Below are positions 17,826-27,153 of a stretch of DNA of 64,000 nucleotides, in pieces; within the stretch, counting starts at the first letter, position 1, and each line of letters starts with the position of its first letter. Position numbers and translations under genes: made by a program. The notes under the pieces are model-generated. The model did no database searches and was not told the DNA's origin. It was given only the letters and a program-made list of their open reading frames with translations. The stretch comes from an uncultured Burkholderiales bacterium. GTDB lineage: Bacteria > Pseudomonadota > Gammaproteobacteria > Burkholderiales > Burkholderiaceae_C. Location: contig CAIZHQ010000021.1 of the NCBI GenBank assembly GCA_903932865.1, positions 1-64,000 on the forward strand, given 5' to 3'.

Positions 17826-18322
17826 AAACACCACCCTGCCAACACCTCCCTCCAAACGGGCCGACCCGCAGCCATTCCAGAGACACAGCGCAAGGCATGG
17901 CGCTGATCGAGGCGCTGGTGGCGTCGGCGGTGCTGGGCGTTGGGCTGGCCGCTGCCACGCGCCTGACCCTGCACACCCTGCTCACTGCCAGCGAAACCCG
18001 GCAACACACCGTGGCACTCACCCTGGCCTTGAATGTCATGGACTGCCATCAGTCGGGCCGCGCAGGCTGCGCCTTGCAAGCCTCATCCACAGTGCAAGGC
18101 ACGACCTACAACCTTCAAAGCCAGTTGCAAATGCGCCCTGGTCTGGCCTTGGAGGACCTGCAGGTGCGCGTGCAGTGGCCCAGCGTGGGACCTGCATTAG
18201 AGGCTGCAGGTGGCGGCCTTGGCGTGAACTCGCCCGGGCAAGCCCAGCCGCACATGGGCGAACTCGTCCTGCACAGCAGCCGTGATGCGGTGCCCGCTTG
18301 GCTTGGCGTATCCTTGCCATGA
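17822..18322 (+). CDS. Minor type IV pilus protein PilV-like
   Basis: Starts in ATGA overlap with the PilX-like gene. The leader is long (about 25 residues) and ends QGMALIEALVASAVLGVGL: cleavage after Gly, first mature residue Met, Glu at +5. A small globular domain with ALNVMDCHQ and the Cys pair CHQSGRAGC follows. This is the last gene of the pilin cluster; no pilY1 or fimbrial tip adhesin gene follows, and ribD begins 23 bases later. Confidence 0.8.
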   Translation: MKTPPCQHLPPNGPTRSHSRDTAQGMALIEALVASAVLGVGLAAATRLTLHTLLTASETRQHTVALTLALNVMDCHQSGRAGCALQASSTVQGTTYNLQSQLQMRPGLALEDLQVRVQWPSVGPALEAAGGGLGVNSPGQAQPHMGELVLHSSRDAVPAWLGVSLP

Positions 18323-18344
18323 TTTGCTGCACCTGACTTTCGCC

Positions 18345-19478
18345 GTGACCCTTTCGAACCCGACTCCCCAAGCCATGAACTTGGCCCTGAAGCTGGCCCG
18401 TCAGGCCCTGTGGCTGACCTCGCCCAACCCGCGTGTAGGTTGCGTGGTCACCGCCGCTGACGGCACGGTACTGGGCCAGGGCCACACCCAGCGGGCGGGC
18501 GGGCCACATGCCGAAATCATGGCCCTGCATGACGCGGCCGAGCGTGGGCACTGTGTCCGAGGTGCCACCGCTTGGGTGACGCTGGAGCCCTGCGCGCACC
18601 ACGGCCGCACCGGACCTTGCTGCGACGCGCTGGCGGCAGCTGGCATTGGTCGCGTGGTCGCGGCTCTGACCGATCCCAACCCCCAAGTAGCGGGCCAGGG
18701 CATGGCGCGGCTAGCGGCTGCGGGTGTGCAGACTGAAATCTTGGATGCGACGGATGACATCGCCGTTCAGGCCCGTGAATTGAACATCGGCTTTTTCAGC
18801 CGAATGGAACGTGGCCGGCCCTGGGTGCGCATGAAGGTGGCAACCTCTTTGGACGGGCAAACCTCCCTGCAAAATGGCCAAAGTCAGTGGATCACCGGCC
18901 CCGAAGCCCGCGCCGACGGCCACGCCTGGCGTGCTCGCGCCTGCGCCATCCTGACCGGCATCGGCACCGTCCTGGAGGACGACCCTTTGCTCAATGTGCG
19001 CGGCATGGACACCCCGCGCCAGCCCAACCTGGTGGTGGTGGACAGCCGCTTGGACATGCCACTGAGCGCCCAACTGCTGAACACTCAAGGCACAGGCAAT
19101 CAAGCCCGGTCCATCTGGATCTACACCGCCACCACAGAACACTTGGACAAACGCGCTGCGCTGACAGCACGCGGTGTCCACGTGATCGACTGCCCCGGCC
19201 CTGGCGGCAAGGTTGATCTGGCGTCGATGTTGCGAGACCTGGCACGACGCGAGATCAACGAGCTGCATGTGGAAGCTGGGCACAAGCTCAACGGCTCGTT
19301 CATCCGCGAAGGGCTGGTGGACGAACTTCTGATTTACCTGGCCCCACAGCTGCTGGGCCCCGGCCAGGGCCTGGCCACTTTACCGGTGCTGACGGCACTG
19401 AGCGACTCGGTCAAGCTGGGCTTTCATGCCGTGGACCGGATAGGCCCTGATTTGCGCCTGCTGCTGCGCCAGGCTTGA
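18345..19478 (+). CDS. ribD: Riboflavin biosynthesis deaminase/reductase
   Basis: Bifunctional: deaminates and then reduces the pyrimidine intermediate of riboflavin synthesis. The N-terminal deaminase has HAEIMAL with the catalytic Glu and PCAHHGRTGPCC with the zinc Cys. The C-terminal reductase begins about residue 150 (RPWVRMKVATSLDGQT), and LLNVRGM with GAGHKLNGSF-type segments follows. Start: GTG 18345 gives a normal N-terminal helix (377 residues); ATG 18375 is an alternative. No FMN riboswitch is seen upstream. The gene lies close after pilV, perhaps with its own promoter inside pilV. Confidence 0.93.
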   Translation: MTLSNPTPQAMNLALKLARQALWLTSPNPRVGCVVTAADGTVLGQGHTQRAGGPHAEIMALHDAAERGHCVRGATAWVTLEPCAHHGRTGPCCDALAAAGIGRVVAALTDPNPQVAGQGMARLAAAGVQTEILDATDDIAVQARELNIGFFSRMERGRPWVRMKVATSLDGQTSLQNGQSQWITGPEARADGHAWRARACAILTGIGTVLEDDPLLNVRGMDTPRQPNLVVVDSRLDMPLSAQLLNTQGTGNQARSIWIYTATTEHLDKRAALTARGVHVIDCPGPGGKVDLASMLRDLARREINELHVEAGHKLNGSFIREGLVDELLIYLAPQLLGPGQGLATLPVLTALSDSVKLGFHAVDRIGPDLRLLLRQA

Positions 19479-19495
19479 AGATTCAAAAAGGCGCG

Positions 19496-20167
19496 TCAAA
19501 AACTCAAGGTCTTGACACCGGTCGCTGTGCCCAACAAACACACTTGCGCTTTTTGCAACGCAAACACACCGACAGTGACCACGCCAGGCCATTGACTGAC
19601 TTCGGTCTCAAACGCCACCGGGTCGATGATCTTCAGCCCCCTCACATCCACAATATGCTGGCCGTTGTCGGTCACCAGGGGCTGGCCTTCTTTCAGGCGC
19701 ACAGCGGCTGTGCCGCCCATGGCCGCAAACTGGCGCATCACGCGGGCGGTGGCCATGGGGATGACTTCCACGGGCAATGGAAACGCACCCAAAGTATCGA
19801 CCAGCTTGCTCTCGTCGGCGATACAAACAAACTGCTGGGACTGGGCCGCTACGATTTTTTCGCGGGTGAGCGCAGCGCCGCCGCCCTTGACCATGTGGCC
19901 CTGGTGGTCGATTTCGTCCGCACCGTCGATGTAGACCGACAAGCTCTCGACCTCGTTGCTGTCAAACACAGGAATGCCAAGCGCTTTAAGACGCACGGTG
20001 GAGGCTTCGGAACTGGACACCGCGCCCTTGATCTGGTCTTTCATGGTGGCCAGCGCGTCAATGAATTTGTTCACGGTAGAGCCGGTGCCCACTCCGACGA
20101 TCTCGCCGGGCACAACGTATTTCAGGGCGGCTTGGCCCACCAGGGCTTTGAGTTCGTCTTGGGTCAT
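19496..20167 (-). CDS. rpiA: Ribose-5-phosphate isomerase A
   Basis: Interconverts ribose-5-phosphate and ribulose-5-phosphate in the pentose phosphate pathway. The 223-residue product has the family motifs [13 protein letters not shown] near residue 30, IDGADEID (catalytic Asp pair) and [15 protein letters not shown] (catalytic Lys). It is convergent with ribD and divergent from pyrD. Confidence 0.97.
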   Translation of the reverse strand: MTQDELKALVGQAALKYVVPGEIVGVGTGSTVNKFIDALATMKDQIKGAVSSSEASTVRLKALGIPVFDSNEVESLSVYIDGADEIDHQGHMVKGGGAALTREKIVAAQSQQFVCIADESKLVDTLGAFPLPVEVIPMATARVMRQFAAMGGTAAVRLKEGQPLVTDNGQHIVDVRGLKIIDPVAFETEVSQWPGVVTVGVFALQKAQVCLLGTATGVKTLSF

Positions 20168-20270
20168 GAAAGGGGCTCGGTTGGAAATTCAAAAAGGCAG
20201 GTCAGGGTTTGAGACAATCAAGGCCACTGAGCCCAACGTCGCACGCGCTGCACAAGACCGGAATTATCCA

Positions 20271-21314
20271 ATGTCCCTGATCCCTTATTGCCTGACCCGC
20301 CCTGTTTTGTTCAGGATGGACCCCGAAGAGGCCCATGACTTGACCATCGAAGGCCTGGCCCGCACCCAGAACACCCCGCTCGACCGCCTTTACCGCCAGC
20401 CTTTTGTGGCGCAACCCATCACGCTGGGGGGTCTGCACTTCCCCAACCGCGTCGGCATGGCTGCAGGTCTGGACAAAAACGCCCGCTGCATCGACGGTCT
20501 GGGTGCCATGGGTTTTGGCTTTGTCGAAGTCGGCACCGTCACGCCCAAGGCGCAGCCGGGCAACCCCAAGCCGCGGATGTTCCGCCTGCCCGAGGCCAAC
20601 GCGCTGATCAACCGCTTGGGTTTCAACAACGACGGACTCGACGCCTTCATCGCCAACGTCAAACGCTCCAAATTCCGCCAGCAAGGCCGCCTGTTGGGCC
20701 TGAACATCGGCAAGAACGCCGCCACGCCCATTGAAAATGCCACCGACGATTATTTGATCGCGCTGGCCGGCGTCTACCCGCATGCCGACTATGTGACGGT
20801 GAACATCTCCAGCCCCAACACCAAGAACCTGCGCGCCCTGCAAAGCGACGAGGCGCTGGACGGCTTGCTGGGCGCCTTGGTGGCGCGACGCGAAGCGCTG
20901 ACCACCGAACACGGCCGCCGCGTGCCCATGTTTCTCAAAATCGCGCCCGATCTGGACGAGACGCAAGTGGGCGTGATCGCCGCCACGCTGCAAAAGCACG
21001 GCATGGACGGTGTGATCGCCACCAACACCACGCTGGCGCGGGACGTTGTGAGCGGCCTGCCGCATGCCGAAGAAATGGGCGGCCTGTCCGGCTCGCCCGT
21101 GCTCGAAGGCAGCAACTGCGTGATCCGAGGGCTGCGCGCCGCTTTAGGCAAAGACTTCCCCATCATTGGCGTGGGCGGCATCCTGAGCGGACACGACGCG
21201 ATTTCAAAAATTGAAGCGGGTGCCGACGTGGTGCAGATTTACACCGGCCTCATCTACAAAGGCCCGGCGCTGGTGACGGAAGTGGCGAGCGCGTTGCAGC
21301 AGATGAAGCGCTAA
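20271..21314 (+). CDS. pyrD: Dihydroorotate dehydrogenase (quinone), class 2
   Basis: Membrane-associated FMN enzyme oxidising dihydroorotate to orotate in pyrimidine synthesis, with electrons passed to ubiquinone. The ATG at 20271 starts [23 protein letters not shown], the amphipathic N-terminal quinone-tunnel region of class 2; the frame stays open upstream in the rpiA antisense. [30 protein letters not shown] (with the catalytic Ser region) and [11 protein letters not shown] are conserved. Length is 347. Confidence 0.97.
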   Translation: MSLIPYCLTRPVLFRMDPEEAHDLTIEGLARTQNTPLDRLYRQPFVAQPITLGGLHFPNRVGMAAGLDKNARCIDGLGAMGFGFVEVGTVTPKAQPGNPKPRMFRLPEANALINRLGFNNDGLDAFIANVKRSKFRQQGRLLGLNIGKNAATPIENATDDYLIALAGVYPHADYVTVNISSPNTKNLRALQSDEALDGLLGALVARREALTTEHGRRVPMFLKIAPDLDETQVGVIAATLQKHGMDGVIATNTTLARDVVSGLPHAEEMGGLSGSPVLEGSNCVIRGLRAALGKDFPIIGVGGILSGHDAISKIEAGADVVQIYTGLIYKGPALVTEVASALQQMKR

Positions 21315-21318
21315 AAGC

Positions 21319-22146
21319 TCAATCCTTGAAATACACCAGCTGGTGCGTGCTCGCCAGCAGCTGGCCTTCGGGGCTCCACAGCTCGCCGGTCTGGTCAAAG
21401 TAGCCGTGGCGGTAGTTGAGCGCCTTGGCGACGCCCAGCACATGGCGCGTGCCGACTTGCGCCAGCAAGGTGCTGTCGGCGTGGAAATAGGTGGTGAGGG
21501 TCACCGTGCCGATCATGGCGCGGCGGCGGCGGCGGATGTAAATGCGCGGGAAAAAGCTGTCGCTGATGGCGGCCAAAGAGGCAAAGTCCAACGCCCGCTC
21601 GGGCGCGTCACGCACCCACAGGGTCGAGCGCGAATGGGCTTGCTCCTGCTCGTCAAAGACAGTGGGAAACGCGCCGTCGACAAAGCGCATGTCGTAGCGC
21701 TGCGGCCAGGCGGGCATGCCTTTCACGGGCATTCGAGGGACGGCATCGGGCGCGGGCACGTTGGCAGGCATCACGGCCTCCACATCCGACCAAGTTTCGC
21801 GGCGCACGGCAAACACGGCTGTGGCGGTGGCCACCACGCCTTCTGCCTGGTGCGCTTCGATGATCCAGTGCTGGGTCGATCGGTTGGTGCGCACAGGGCG
21901 GACCACAAATCGGATATCGCCATCGGCCACCGGGGCCGCAAAGTTGACCGTCAGGGCCACGGGCTCGCCCAGGTGCTCGGGATGCAGCATGGCCGACTGC
22001 AGCAACTGCGCCGAAGTCGTGCCGCCAAAGGGCCCAACCATATTGGCGTAAGCCGGATGGGTCGCGCCCGTGAATTCATGCGGCGTATCCGCAAGTGCTG
22101 ATGAGCGCAGGTCAATGGCTTCGTCAAAAGGATGCATGCGGGCCAT
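21319..22146 (-). CDS. Acyl-CoA thioesterase, double hot-dog (TesB-like)
   Basis: A 275-residue protein resembling the TesB-like two-hot-dog thioesterases: N-terminal hot dog with FGGTTSAQLLQSAM and PVALTVNFAAPV, C-terminal hot dog with IGTVTLTTYFHADSTLL and YRHGYFDQTGELWSPEGQLLAS. It probably hydrolyses acyl-CoA esters in the cytoplasm; the chain-length preference cannot be read. It is convergent with pyrD (four-base gap) and downstream of the membrane-protein gene at 22229. Confidence 0.82.
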   Translation of the reverse strand: MARMHPFDEAIDLRSSALADTPHEFTGATHPAYANMVGPFGGTTSAQLLQSAMLHPEHLGEPVALTVNFAAPVADGDIRFVVRPVRTNRSTQHWIIEAHQAEGVVATATAVFAVRRETWSDVEAVMPANVPAPDAVPRMPVKGMPAWPQRYDMRFVDGAFPTVFDEQEQAHSRSTLWVRDAPERALDFASLAAISDSFFPRIYIRRRRRAMIGTVTLTTYFHADSTLLAQVGTRHVLGVAKALNYRHGYFDQTGELWSPEGQLLASTHQLVYFKD

Positions 22147-22228
22147 GATAGGTGCGACCTGCCGCCCTGCGCTGTCTCTCTAGCGATAAACAGCAAAGAA
22201 ATGCGCATCTTGCACTCACTTGAAGTGT

Positions 22229-22861
22229 TCAGGTACCTTGGTTGAGACTCCTCGCACGCCTGCGGATTCGGCGGCAATAGGCCACAAAGCGGCTCGCGCG
22301 GCGCTGCAGCCATCTCACCCCAAATGGCCCTGCGCCACGCCACCTACCCACCCTGGAGGGCAAGTGATGGATCAACAGCAACAGCACGGTGTAAAGCAAC
22401 AGTTTGCCAATGAATACCATCGTGCAGATCGACTCGGGTGATACCCCACTCAAGGCGAACAGCGCAATGGCGGAACGCGGAGAGTCTGGAAAGACCGAGA
22501 AAAACACCATGCTGACCGGCCCCGAGTCTCGCAGCACGGCCAATACTTCCGGCCCTTGTGACCCCATCAGCTTTTGGCTCAACGATTCGGCAGACTCGGT
22601 CAGCGTCCCCATGCCCAAGGCCAACAAAAAAGCACTCAATGCAGAAGCCAGGGCAAAGACCACCACAATGACTTTGCCCTTTTGCGGCTGAAGAACACAC
22701 AAGGCCAGTACAAACATTTCAGCAGGCAACATAGGCAAAAACCCATCCAAAACAGATAAAACAGCCAGCAGAAAGATGGTTTTGGGCTCTGAGCCGTGGC
22801 GCAAAAGCGCGGTTTCTAGCCGTTGAAACAAACGCTGAAAGAATGAAGGCGAAGCGTGCAT
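22229..22861 (-). CDS. Multi-pass membrane protein, VTT/DedA-like
   Basis: A 210-residue protein with about four to five hydrophobic segments (IFLLAVLSVLDGFLPMLPAE; VIVVVFALASALSAFLLALG; SMVFFSVFPDSPRSAIALFA; FIGKLLLYTVLLLLIHH) and a very basic C-terminus. The arrangement of a helix pair with prolines and an F/G-rich core recalls YqaA/VTT (SNARE-associated Golgi) proteins, but this is weak. A GTG at 22882 is an alternative start. It follows the FAD oxidoreductase gene on the same strand, so co-transcription is likely. Function is unknown. Confidence 0.65.
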   Translation of the reverse strand: MHASPSFFQRLFQRLETALLRHGSEPKTIFLLAVLSVLDGFLPMLPAEMFVLALCVLQPQKGKVIVVVFALASALSAFLLALGMGTLTESAESLSQKLMGSQGPEVLAVLRDSGPVSMVFFSVFPDSPRSAIALFALSGVSPESICTMVFIGKLLLYTVLLLLIHHLPSRVGRWRGAGPFGVRWLQRRASRFVAYCRRIRRRARSLNQGT

Positions 22862-22888
22862 GAAGGGCTGGCGGTGGGTCACGATGGC

Positions 22889-23998
22889 TCAGGCCAAGCG
22901 AGCACAGACCTCTTGCGCCATCGCCAGCGAGCTGGTCAAGCCCGGCGACTCGATGCCCAGCAGGTTCACCAGACCGGGCACACCATGTTCGGCAGGGCCT
23001 TGGATCATGAAGTCGGCTGCTGCTTCGTTCGGGGCGTTGATCTTGGGGCGCATGCCCGCATAGCCCGCCTGCAAAGCGCCATCGGCCAAACCCGGCCAAT
23101 ATTTGCGCACCTCGGCATAAAAGGCATCGCCCCGGCGCGAATCGACCTGCAAGTCCGCAGGGTCATCGACCCATTGCACGTCCGGACCGAACTTGGCCTG
23201 GCCGCCCAGGTCGAGCGTGAGGTGTACACCCAAACCGGCTTTTTCGGGCACAGGGTAGATCAGACGCGAGAACGGTGCCTTGCCCGAGAGCGTGAAGTAA
23301 TTGCCTTTGGCGTAATGGGCCTGAGGCAGCAGGTTTTTGTCCAGCCCGTCCATGCGCTCGGCCAACGCCACTGCGTTCAGTCCAGCGGCATTGACCAGCA
23401 CTTTGCACGCCAGCTCGGTGCCGTCTTGCGTGATGACGCGGATCGGGTGCGTGGCGGTGCCGTGCTTCAAACCAATGTGCTGCACAGGCGAGACCAGCGC
23501 CAGCAAACCGCCGGCGTTTTCCATGTCACCTTGCAAGGCAAGCATATAGGCGTGACTGTCGATCACACCGGTACTGGGCGAGAGCAGCGCCGCTTCACAA
23601 GCCAGCGCAGGCTCCAGCGCCTGCGCTTGGGCAGCTGTGAGTTTTTGAAGGTCATGCACGCCGTTAGCCGCTGCCTTGGCGATGATGCCGTCCAAGTCCT
23701 TGACCTGCTCTGTCGATGTGGCCACGATCAGTTTGCCCAGACGCTGGTGCGCCACACCTCGCTCGGCGCAATAGGCGTACAGCATGGACTTGCCCTGCAC
23801 GCACAGCCGCGCCTTGAGCGAGCCGGCCGGGTAATAAATGCCCGCGTGGATGACCTCACTGTTGCGCGAACTGGTCCCGGTACCAATGGCGTTTTCCGAT
23901 TCGAGCACCAGCACCTCGCGGCCCGACAGCGTGAGCGCACGCCCTACAGCCAGGCCGACCACGCCGGCCCCGATCACGACAGCATCTACTTGTTCCAT
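22889..23998 (-). CDS. FAD-dependent oxidoreductase, L-2-hydroxyglutarate oxidase-like
   Basis: A DAO-superfamily flavoprotein. The N-terminal dinucleotide-binding motif [16 protein letters not shown] begins at residue 6 from ATG 23998. [19 protein letters not shown] is the hallmark segment of LhgO-type and related oxidases, with a potential FAD-contacting His. Near the C-terminus [17 protein letters not shown] closes the FAD site. The likely substrate is an L-2-hydroxyacid, but the exact one is not shown by the sequence. Longer starts at 24007 and 24070 are possible. It is divergent from the SDR gene. Confidence 0.85.
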   Translation of the reverse strand: MEQVDAVVIGAGVVGLAVGRALTLSGREVLVLESENAIGTGTSSRNSEVIHAGIYYPAGSLKARLCVQGKSMLYAYCAERGVAHQRLGKLIVATSTEQVKDLDGIIAKAAANGVHDLQKLTAAQAQALEPALACEAALLSPSTGVIDSHAYMLALQGDMENAGGLLALVSPVQHIGLKHGTATHPIRVITQDGTELACKVLVNAAGLNAVALAERMDGLDKNLLPQAHYAKGNYFTLSGKAPFSRLIYPVPEKAGLGVHLTLDLGGQAKFGPDVQWVDDPADLQVDSRRGDAFYAEVRKYWPGLADGALQAGYAGMRPKINAPNEAAADFMIQGPAEHGVPGLVNLLGIESPGLTSSLAMAQEVCARLA

Positions 23999-24111
23999 GG
24001 GCAGCATTGTGGCGCAGGCTGGGCTCAACAACTGTTCGTCTGACACCCGCAAGACAGACACGGGCACCACTCACGGGCAGACTGCCATGCATTCAATAAG
24101 GAGACCGCTTC

Positions 24112-24873
24112 ATGTCGCTGTTCAATCTCAAAGGCAAAGTCGCCGTCGTCACAGGCTCCAGCCGGGGCATTGGCCGCTCGATTGCCCACCAGCTGGCCAT
24201 TGCCGGGGCCAAAGTGGTGGTGTCCAGCCGCAAGCAAGACGCCTGTGAAGTGGTGGTCAAAGAAATTCAGGCCGCAGGCGGCGAAGCCATGGCCATTGCA
24301 GCCAGTATTTCAAGCAAAGAGCAGCTGCAAAACCTGATCGCGCAAACCCGTCAAACCTGGGGAGTGATCGACATTTTGGTGTGCAATGCGGCCACCAACC
24401 CCTATTACGGTCCAGCCACGGGCATGAGCGACGAGGTGTTTGACAAGGTGATGCGCAACAACGTGTTGTCGAATGCCTGGTTGTGCAACCTGGTCTACCC
24501 CGACATGAAGGCCCAAAAAGACGGAGCCATCGTGATCGTGTCGTCCATTGGTGGGCTGCACGGCTCCACGGTCATCGGGGCCTACAACCTGTCCAAGGCG
24601 GCCGACATGCAGCTGGCGCGCAACCTGGCAGTGGAATGGGGCCCGGACAACATCCGCGTCAACTGCATCGCCCCAGGCTTGATCAAAACCGACTTTGCCA
24701 AGGCGCTGCATGAAGATCCGGTTCTGAGCGCCAAATACAACAGCCAAGCGCCTTTGCGCCGCATGGGTGAGGCGGATGACATTGGCGGCATCGCGGTGTT
24801 TTTGGCGAGCCCGGCGGCCAATTACGTGACCGGTCAGACCGTGGTGGCCGATGGCGGGATGATGATTCGCTGA
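24112..24873 (+). CDS. Short-chain dehydrogenase/reductase
   Basis: A classical SDR of 253 residues. GSSRGIGRSIAHQLA is the cofactor-binding TGxxxGIG region; a following SSRKQ suggests NADP(H) preference. NAAT is the structural motif, IVSSIGG holds the catalytic Ser, and GAYNLSKAA holds the Tyr and Lys. The C-terminus has the family NYVTGQTVVADGG. AAGGAGACC provides the ribosome site. It resembles SDRs acting on 3-oxoacyl or aldehyde substrates; the substrate is not known. Its stop is followed by a long inverted repeat. Confidence 0.9.
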   Translation: MSLFNLKGKVAVVTGSSRGIGRSIAHQLAIAGAKVVVSSRKQDACEVVVKEIQAAGGEAMAIAASISSKEQLQNLIAQTRQTWGVIDILVCNAATNPYYGPATGMSDEVFDKVMRNNVLSNAWLCNLVYPDMKAQKDGAIVIVSSIGGLHGSTVIGAYNLSKAADMQLARNLAVEWGPDNIRVNCIAPGLIKTDFAKALHEDPVLSAKYNSQAPLRRMGEADDIGGIAVFLASPAANYVTGQTVVADGGMMIR

Positions 24874-24888
24874 GCATTGTCTAGCGCC

Positions 24889-24964
24889 GCTGAGAACGGG
24901 GTGGGGCCGGGCGCCTCATGCTGGGGTACCAGAAATCGGCGCCCTGCCCCACCCCCTTCTCAGC
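24889..24964. repeat. Long imperfect palindrome (27-bp arms, 22-base loop)
   Basis: Arms at 24889-24915 and 24938-24964 are complementary at 25 of 27 positions. Each arm starts or ends with GCTGAGAA / TTCTCAGC and has a GGGTGGGGC core. The loop has 22 bases and contains GGTACC. It starts 16 bases after the SDR stop. There is no T-run, and no coding frame uses it. It could be an extragenic palindromic element, a miniature mobile element or a transcript-stabilising hairpin. Confidence 0.75.
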
Positions 24965-25030
24965 TCGGTGGTTCTGCACCTCAATGTAGATCCGCTCTTC
25001 CGGTCCGAAATCTCTATGCTGGAAAAAGCA

Positions 25031-25054
25031 AAAAGCCCGCATCAGCGGGCTTTT
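25031..25054. terminator. Bidirectional intrinsic terminator between SDR and sodB
   Basis: AAAAGCCCGC (25031-25040), ATCA loop, GCGGGCTTTT (25045-25054): a 10-bp stem with A and T runs on both sides, so it can work in both directions. It lies 22 bases past the sodB stop and after the SDR gene. Confidence 0.85.
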
Positions 25055-25075
25055 TGCGTTGGGGAAAAACCTCAA

Positions 25076-25657
25076 TCAGCCGAAGTTCTTTTCAGCAAAA
25101 GACCAGTTCACCAGTTTATCGAGGAAAGTCTCCACGAACTTGGGGCGCATGTTGCGGTAGTCGATGTAGTAAGCGTGTTCCCACACGTCCACAGTCAGCA
25201 AAGCGGTGTCGCCTGTGGTCAGCGGGGTGCCAGCAGCGCCCATGTTGACGATATCGACCGAGCCGTCGGCTTTCTTCACCAGCCATGTCCAGCCAGAACC
25301 GAAGTTGCCCACGGCGCTCTTGACGAAGGCTTCCTTGAAAGCGGCGTAGCTGCCGAACTTGGCGTTGATGGCTGTGGCCAAAGCACCTGTGGGCTCGCCG
25401 CCGCCGTTGGGCTTCATGCAGTTCCAGAAGAATGTGTGGTTCCAGATCTGGGCCGAGTTGTTGTACACACCGCCGCTGGACTTTTTGATGATCTCTTCGA
25501 GCGACATGGCTTCGAATTCAGTGCCTTTTTGCAGGTTGTTCAGGTTCACCACGTAAGCGTTGTGGTGCTTGCCGTGGTGAAACTCCAGGGTTTCCTGGCT
25601 GTAGTGAGGTGCCAAAGCGTCGATCGCGTAAGGCAGTGCGGGCAAAGTGTGTTCCAT
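25076..25657 (-). CDS. sodB: Superoxide dismutase [Fe]
   Basis: Cytoplasmic iron superoxide dismutase, 193 residues. Metal ligands fit H27 (in HHGKHH), the His in NHTFFWNCM, and the Asp and His in [13 protein letters not shown]. The Fe-type rather than Mn-type choice rests on the overall SodB-like sequence ([23 protein letters not shown]), so is moderately firm. AAGGATCCACC is the ribosome site. TAAAAT (complement of 25701-25706) could be the -10 box. It ends at a strong terminator. Confidence 0.95.
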   Translation of the reverse strand: MEHTLPALPYAIDALAPHYSQETLEFHHGKHHNAYVVNLNNLQKGTEFEAMSLEEIIKKSSGGVYNNSAQIWNHTFFWNCMKPNGGGEPTGALATAINAKFGSYAAFKEAFVKSAVGNFGSGWTWLVKKADGSVDIVNMGAAGTPLTTGDTALLTVDVWEHAYYIDYRNMRPKFVETFLDKLVNWSFAEKNFG

Positions 25658-25797
25658 GGTGGATCCTTGTGTTGATGCAGGTTAAAAAAGTCTTTGTCGT
25701 ATTTTAGGGGAGCGCGATGCCCCTTACCCTATTCAGGGTCACTGCCGAGTTTGCGGTGCGTTCGGACAGGGTGGGGCCGCCCGAACGCGCTGGCGTC

Positions 25798-27153
25798 TCA
25801 GACTTTCACGACCAAAGGCACCACGCCATCGGACAAAGTGGCCTGAACGCTCTGTCCGGGCTGAAATTGCCCGGTATGGATCAGGGCTTGGCCCTTGTCA
25901 TCACTCAGCCAGGCATAACCGCGCTCAAGCACCTGACGCGGGTCCACCGACGACAAACGCAAAGCGGCCCGCTCCAGACGCTGGGCGCGTTGCGGCACCT
26001 GCTGAGCCCGGTTGAAACCCAAACGGTCGCTCAGACGCTCCAACTGGTGACCCTGCGCCATGAATTGACTTCGCACGCCCGTCTGCAAACGACCGGCCAA
26101 CCGGTCCAGCCACTGGTTGTGCTGGACCAGCAAGGCTTGTGGGCGGCCCAGCCGTGACGCCACCGCATTCAGACGCTGGCTCTGGCGCTCTTGCTGACGG
26201 ACCAAACCCACAGTCAACCGCGCCGCCACCGCGTCCAAACGTTGTGCCTGCCGGTCTTGTTGGCGAATCAAACCCCGGCCTAAGCGGTGCTCCAGCACCG
26301 ACAGGGCTTCGAGGCCCACTCCCCGGTCTGTCGCCGCCATCTCGGCCGCAGCCGTAGGCGTCGGGGCGCGCACGTCGGCCACAAAGTCGGCGATGGTGAA
26401 GTCGGTCTCGTGCCCAACGCCGCAAATCAGCGGCACAGGACTCTGGGCGATCACCCGGGCCAGGTTTTCGTCGTTGAACGACCACAGATCCTCCATCGAG
26501 CCACCACCGCGCACCAGCAGAATCACGTCGACGGGCGGGCACAGCGGGTTGTCTTCGGCCGTGAGGGAGTACATGTTTTGCAAGGCCAACGCCAACGTGG
26601 CCGCAGCCCCTGCGCCCTGCACCAAGGCCGGGGCCATCAACACCGGAATGTGTGGCACGCGCCGCTGCAAGGCGGTCATCACGTCGTGCCAAGCGGCCGC
26701 CCCCAGAGAGGTCACCACCCCAATGGCGCGCGGTTGAGCGGGCAATTCTCGCTTTTGGGCCGGATCAAACAGGCCCTCGGCTTCGAGCTTGGCCTTGAGG
26801 CGCAAAAACTGCTCAAAAAGTGCACCCTGCCCTGCACGCTCCATGGATTCGACGATCAACTGCAAATCGCCTCGTGCTTCATAAACACCCAAGCGGCCCC
26901 GCACCTCCACCAGTTCGCCATCGCGTGGTGCAAAGTCCATCAAACTGGCAGCACGCCGAAACATGGCGCAGCGGATCTGACCCGTGTCGTCCTTGATCGA
27001 AAAATAACAATGACCGCTGGCCGCGCGCGAAAAGCCCGAAATTTCACCGCGCACGCTGACCGGGTTGAACTGGGCATCCAGGGCATCGGCCACGGCTCGG
27101 CACAAAGCTGAAACGGTCCAAGCGCGTGAAGGGGGCATCTCTGGAGGGCTCAT
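25798..27153 (-). CDS. xseA: Exodeoxyribonuclease VII large subunit
   Basis: With XseB it degrades single-stranded DNA. The N-terminal OB fold (residues about 10-110) has VRGEISGFSRAASGHCYFSIKD. The catalytic part has IGVVTSLGAAAWHDV, LLVRGGGSMEDLWSFNDE and SVGHETDFTIADFVAD. Residues about 290-400 form the known helical coiled region, here with near-repeats such as RQQDRQAQRLDAVAARL and RQQERQSQRLNAVASRL. Length is 451. xseB is not adjacent. It lies downstream of the AT-rich gap at 27154-27502, where its promoter should be. Confidence 0.95.
   Translation of the reverse strand: MSPPEMPPSRAWTVSALCRAVADALDAQFNPVSVRGEISGFSRAASGHCYFSIKDDTGQIRCAMFRRAASLMDFAPRDGELVEVRGRLGVYEARGDLQLIVESMERAGQGALFEQFLRLKAKLEAEGLFDPAQKRELPAQPRAIGVVTSLGAAAWHDVMTALQRRVPHIPVLMAPALVQGAGAAATLALALQNMYSLTAEDNPLCPPVDVILLVRGGGSMEDLWSFNDENLARVIAQSPVPLICGVGHETDFTIADFVADVRAPTPTAAAEMAATDRGVGLEALSVLEHRLGRGLIRQQDRQAQRLDAVAARLTVGLVRQQERQSQRLNAVASRLGRPQALLVQHNQWLDRLAGRLQTGVRSQFMAQGHQLERLSDRLGFNRAQQVPQRAQRLERAALRLSSVDPRQVLERGYAWLSDDKGQALIHTGQFQPGQSVQATLSDGVVPLVVKV

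Noticed and set aside
22856..24043. 395-residue plus-strand frame opposite the FAD oxidoreductase
   Set aside because: Antisense shadow; the minus strand has a clear FAD-binding motif and family segments.
25905..26300. Tandem coding repeat inside xseA as a mobile or CRISPR-like repeat
   Set aside because: It is the normal Arg/Gln-rich helical repeat region of ExoVII large subunit, and no spacers exist.
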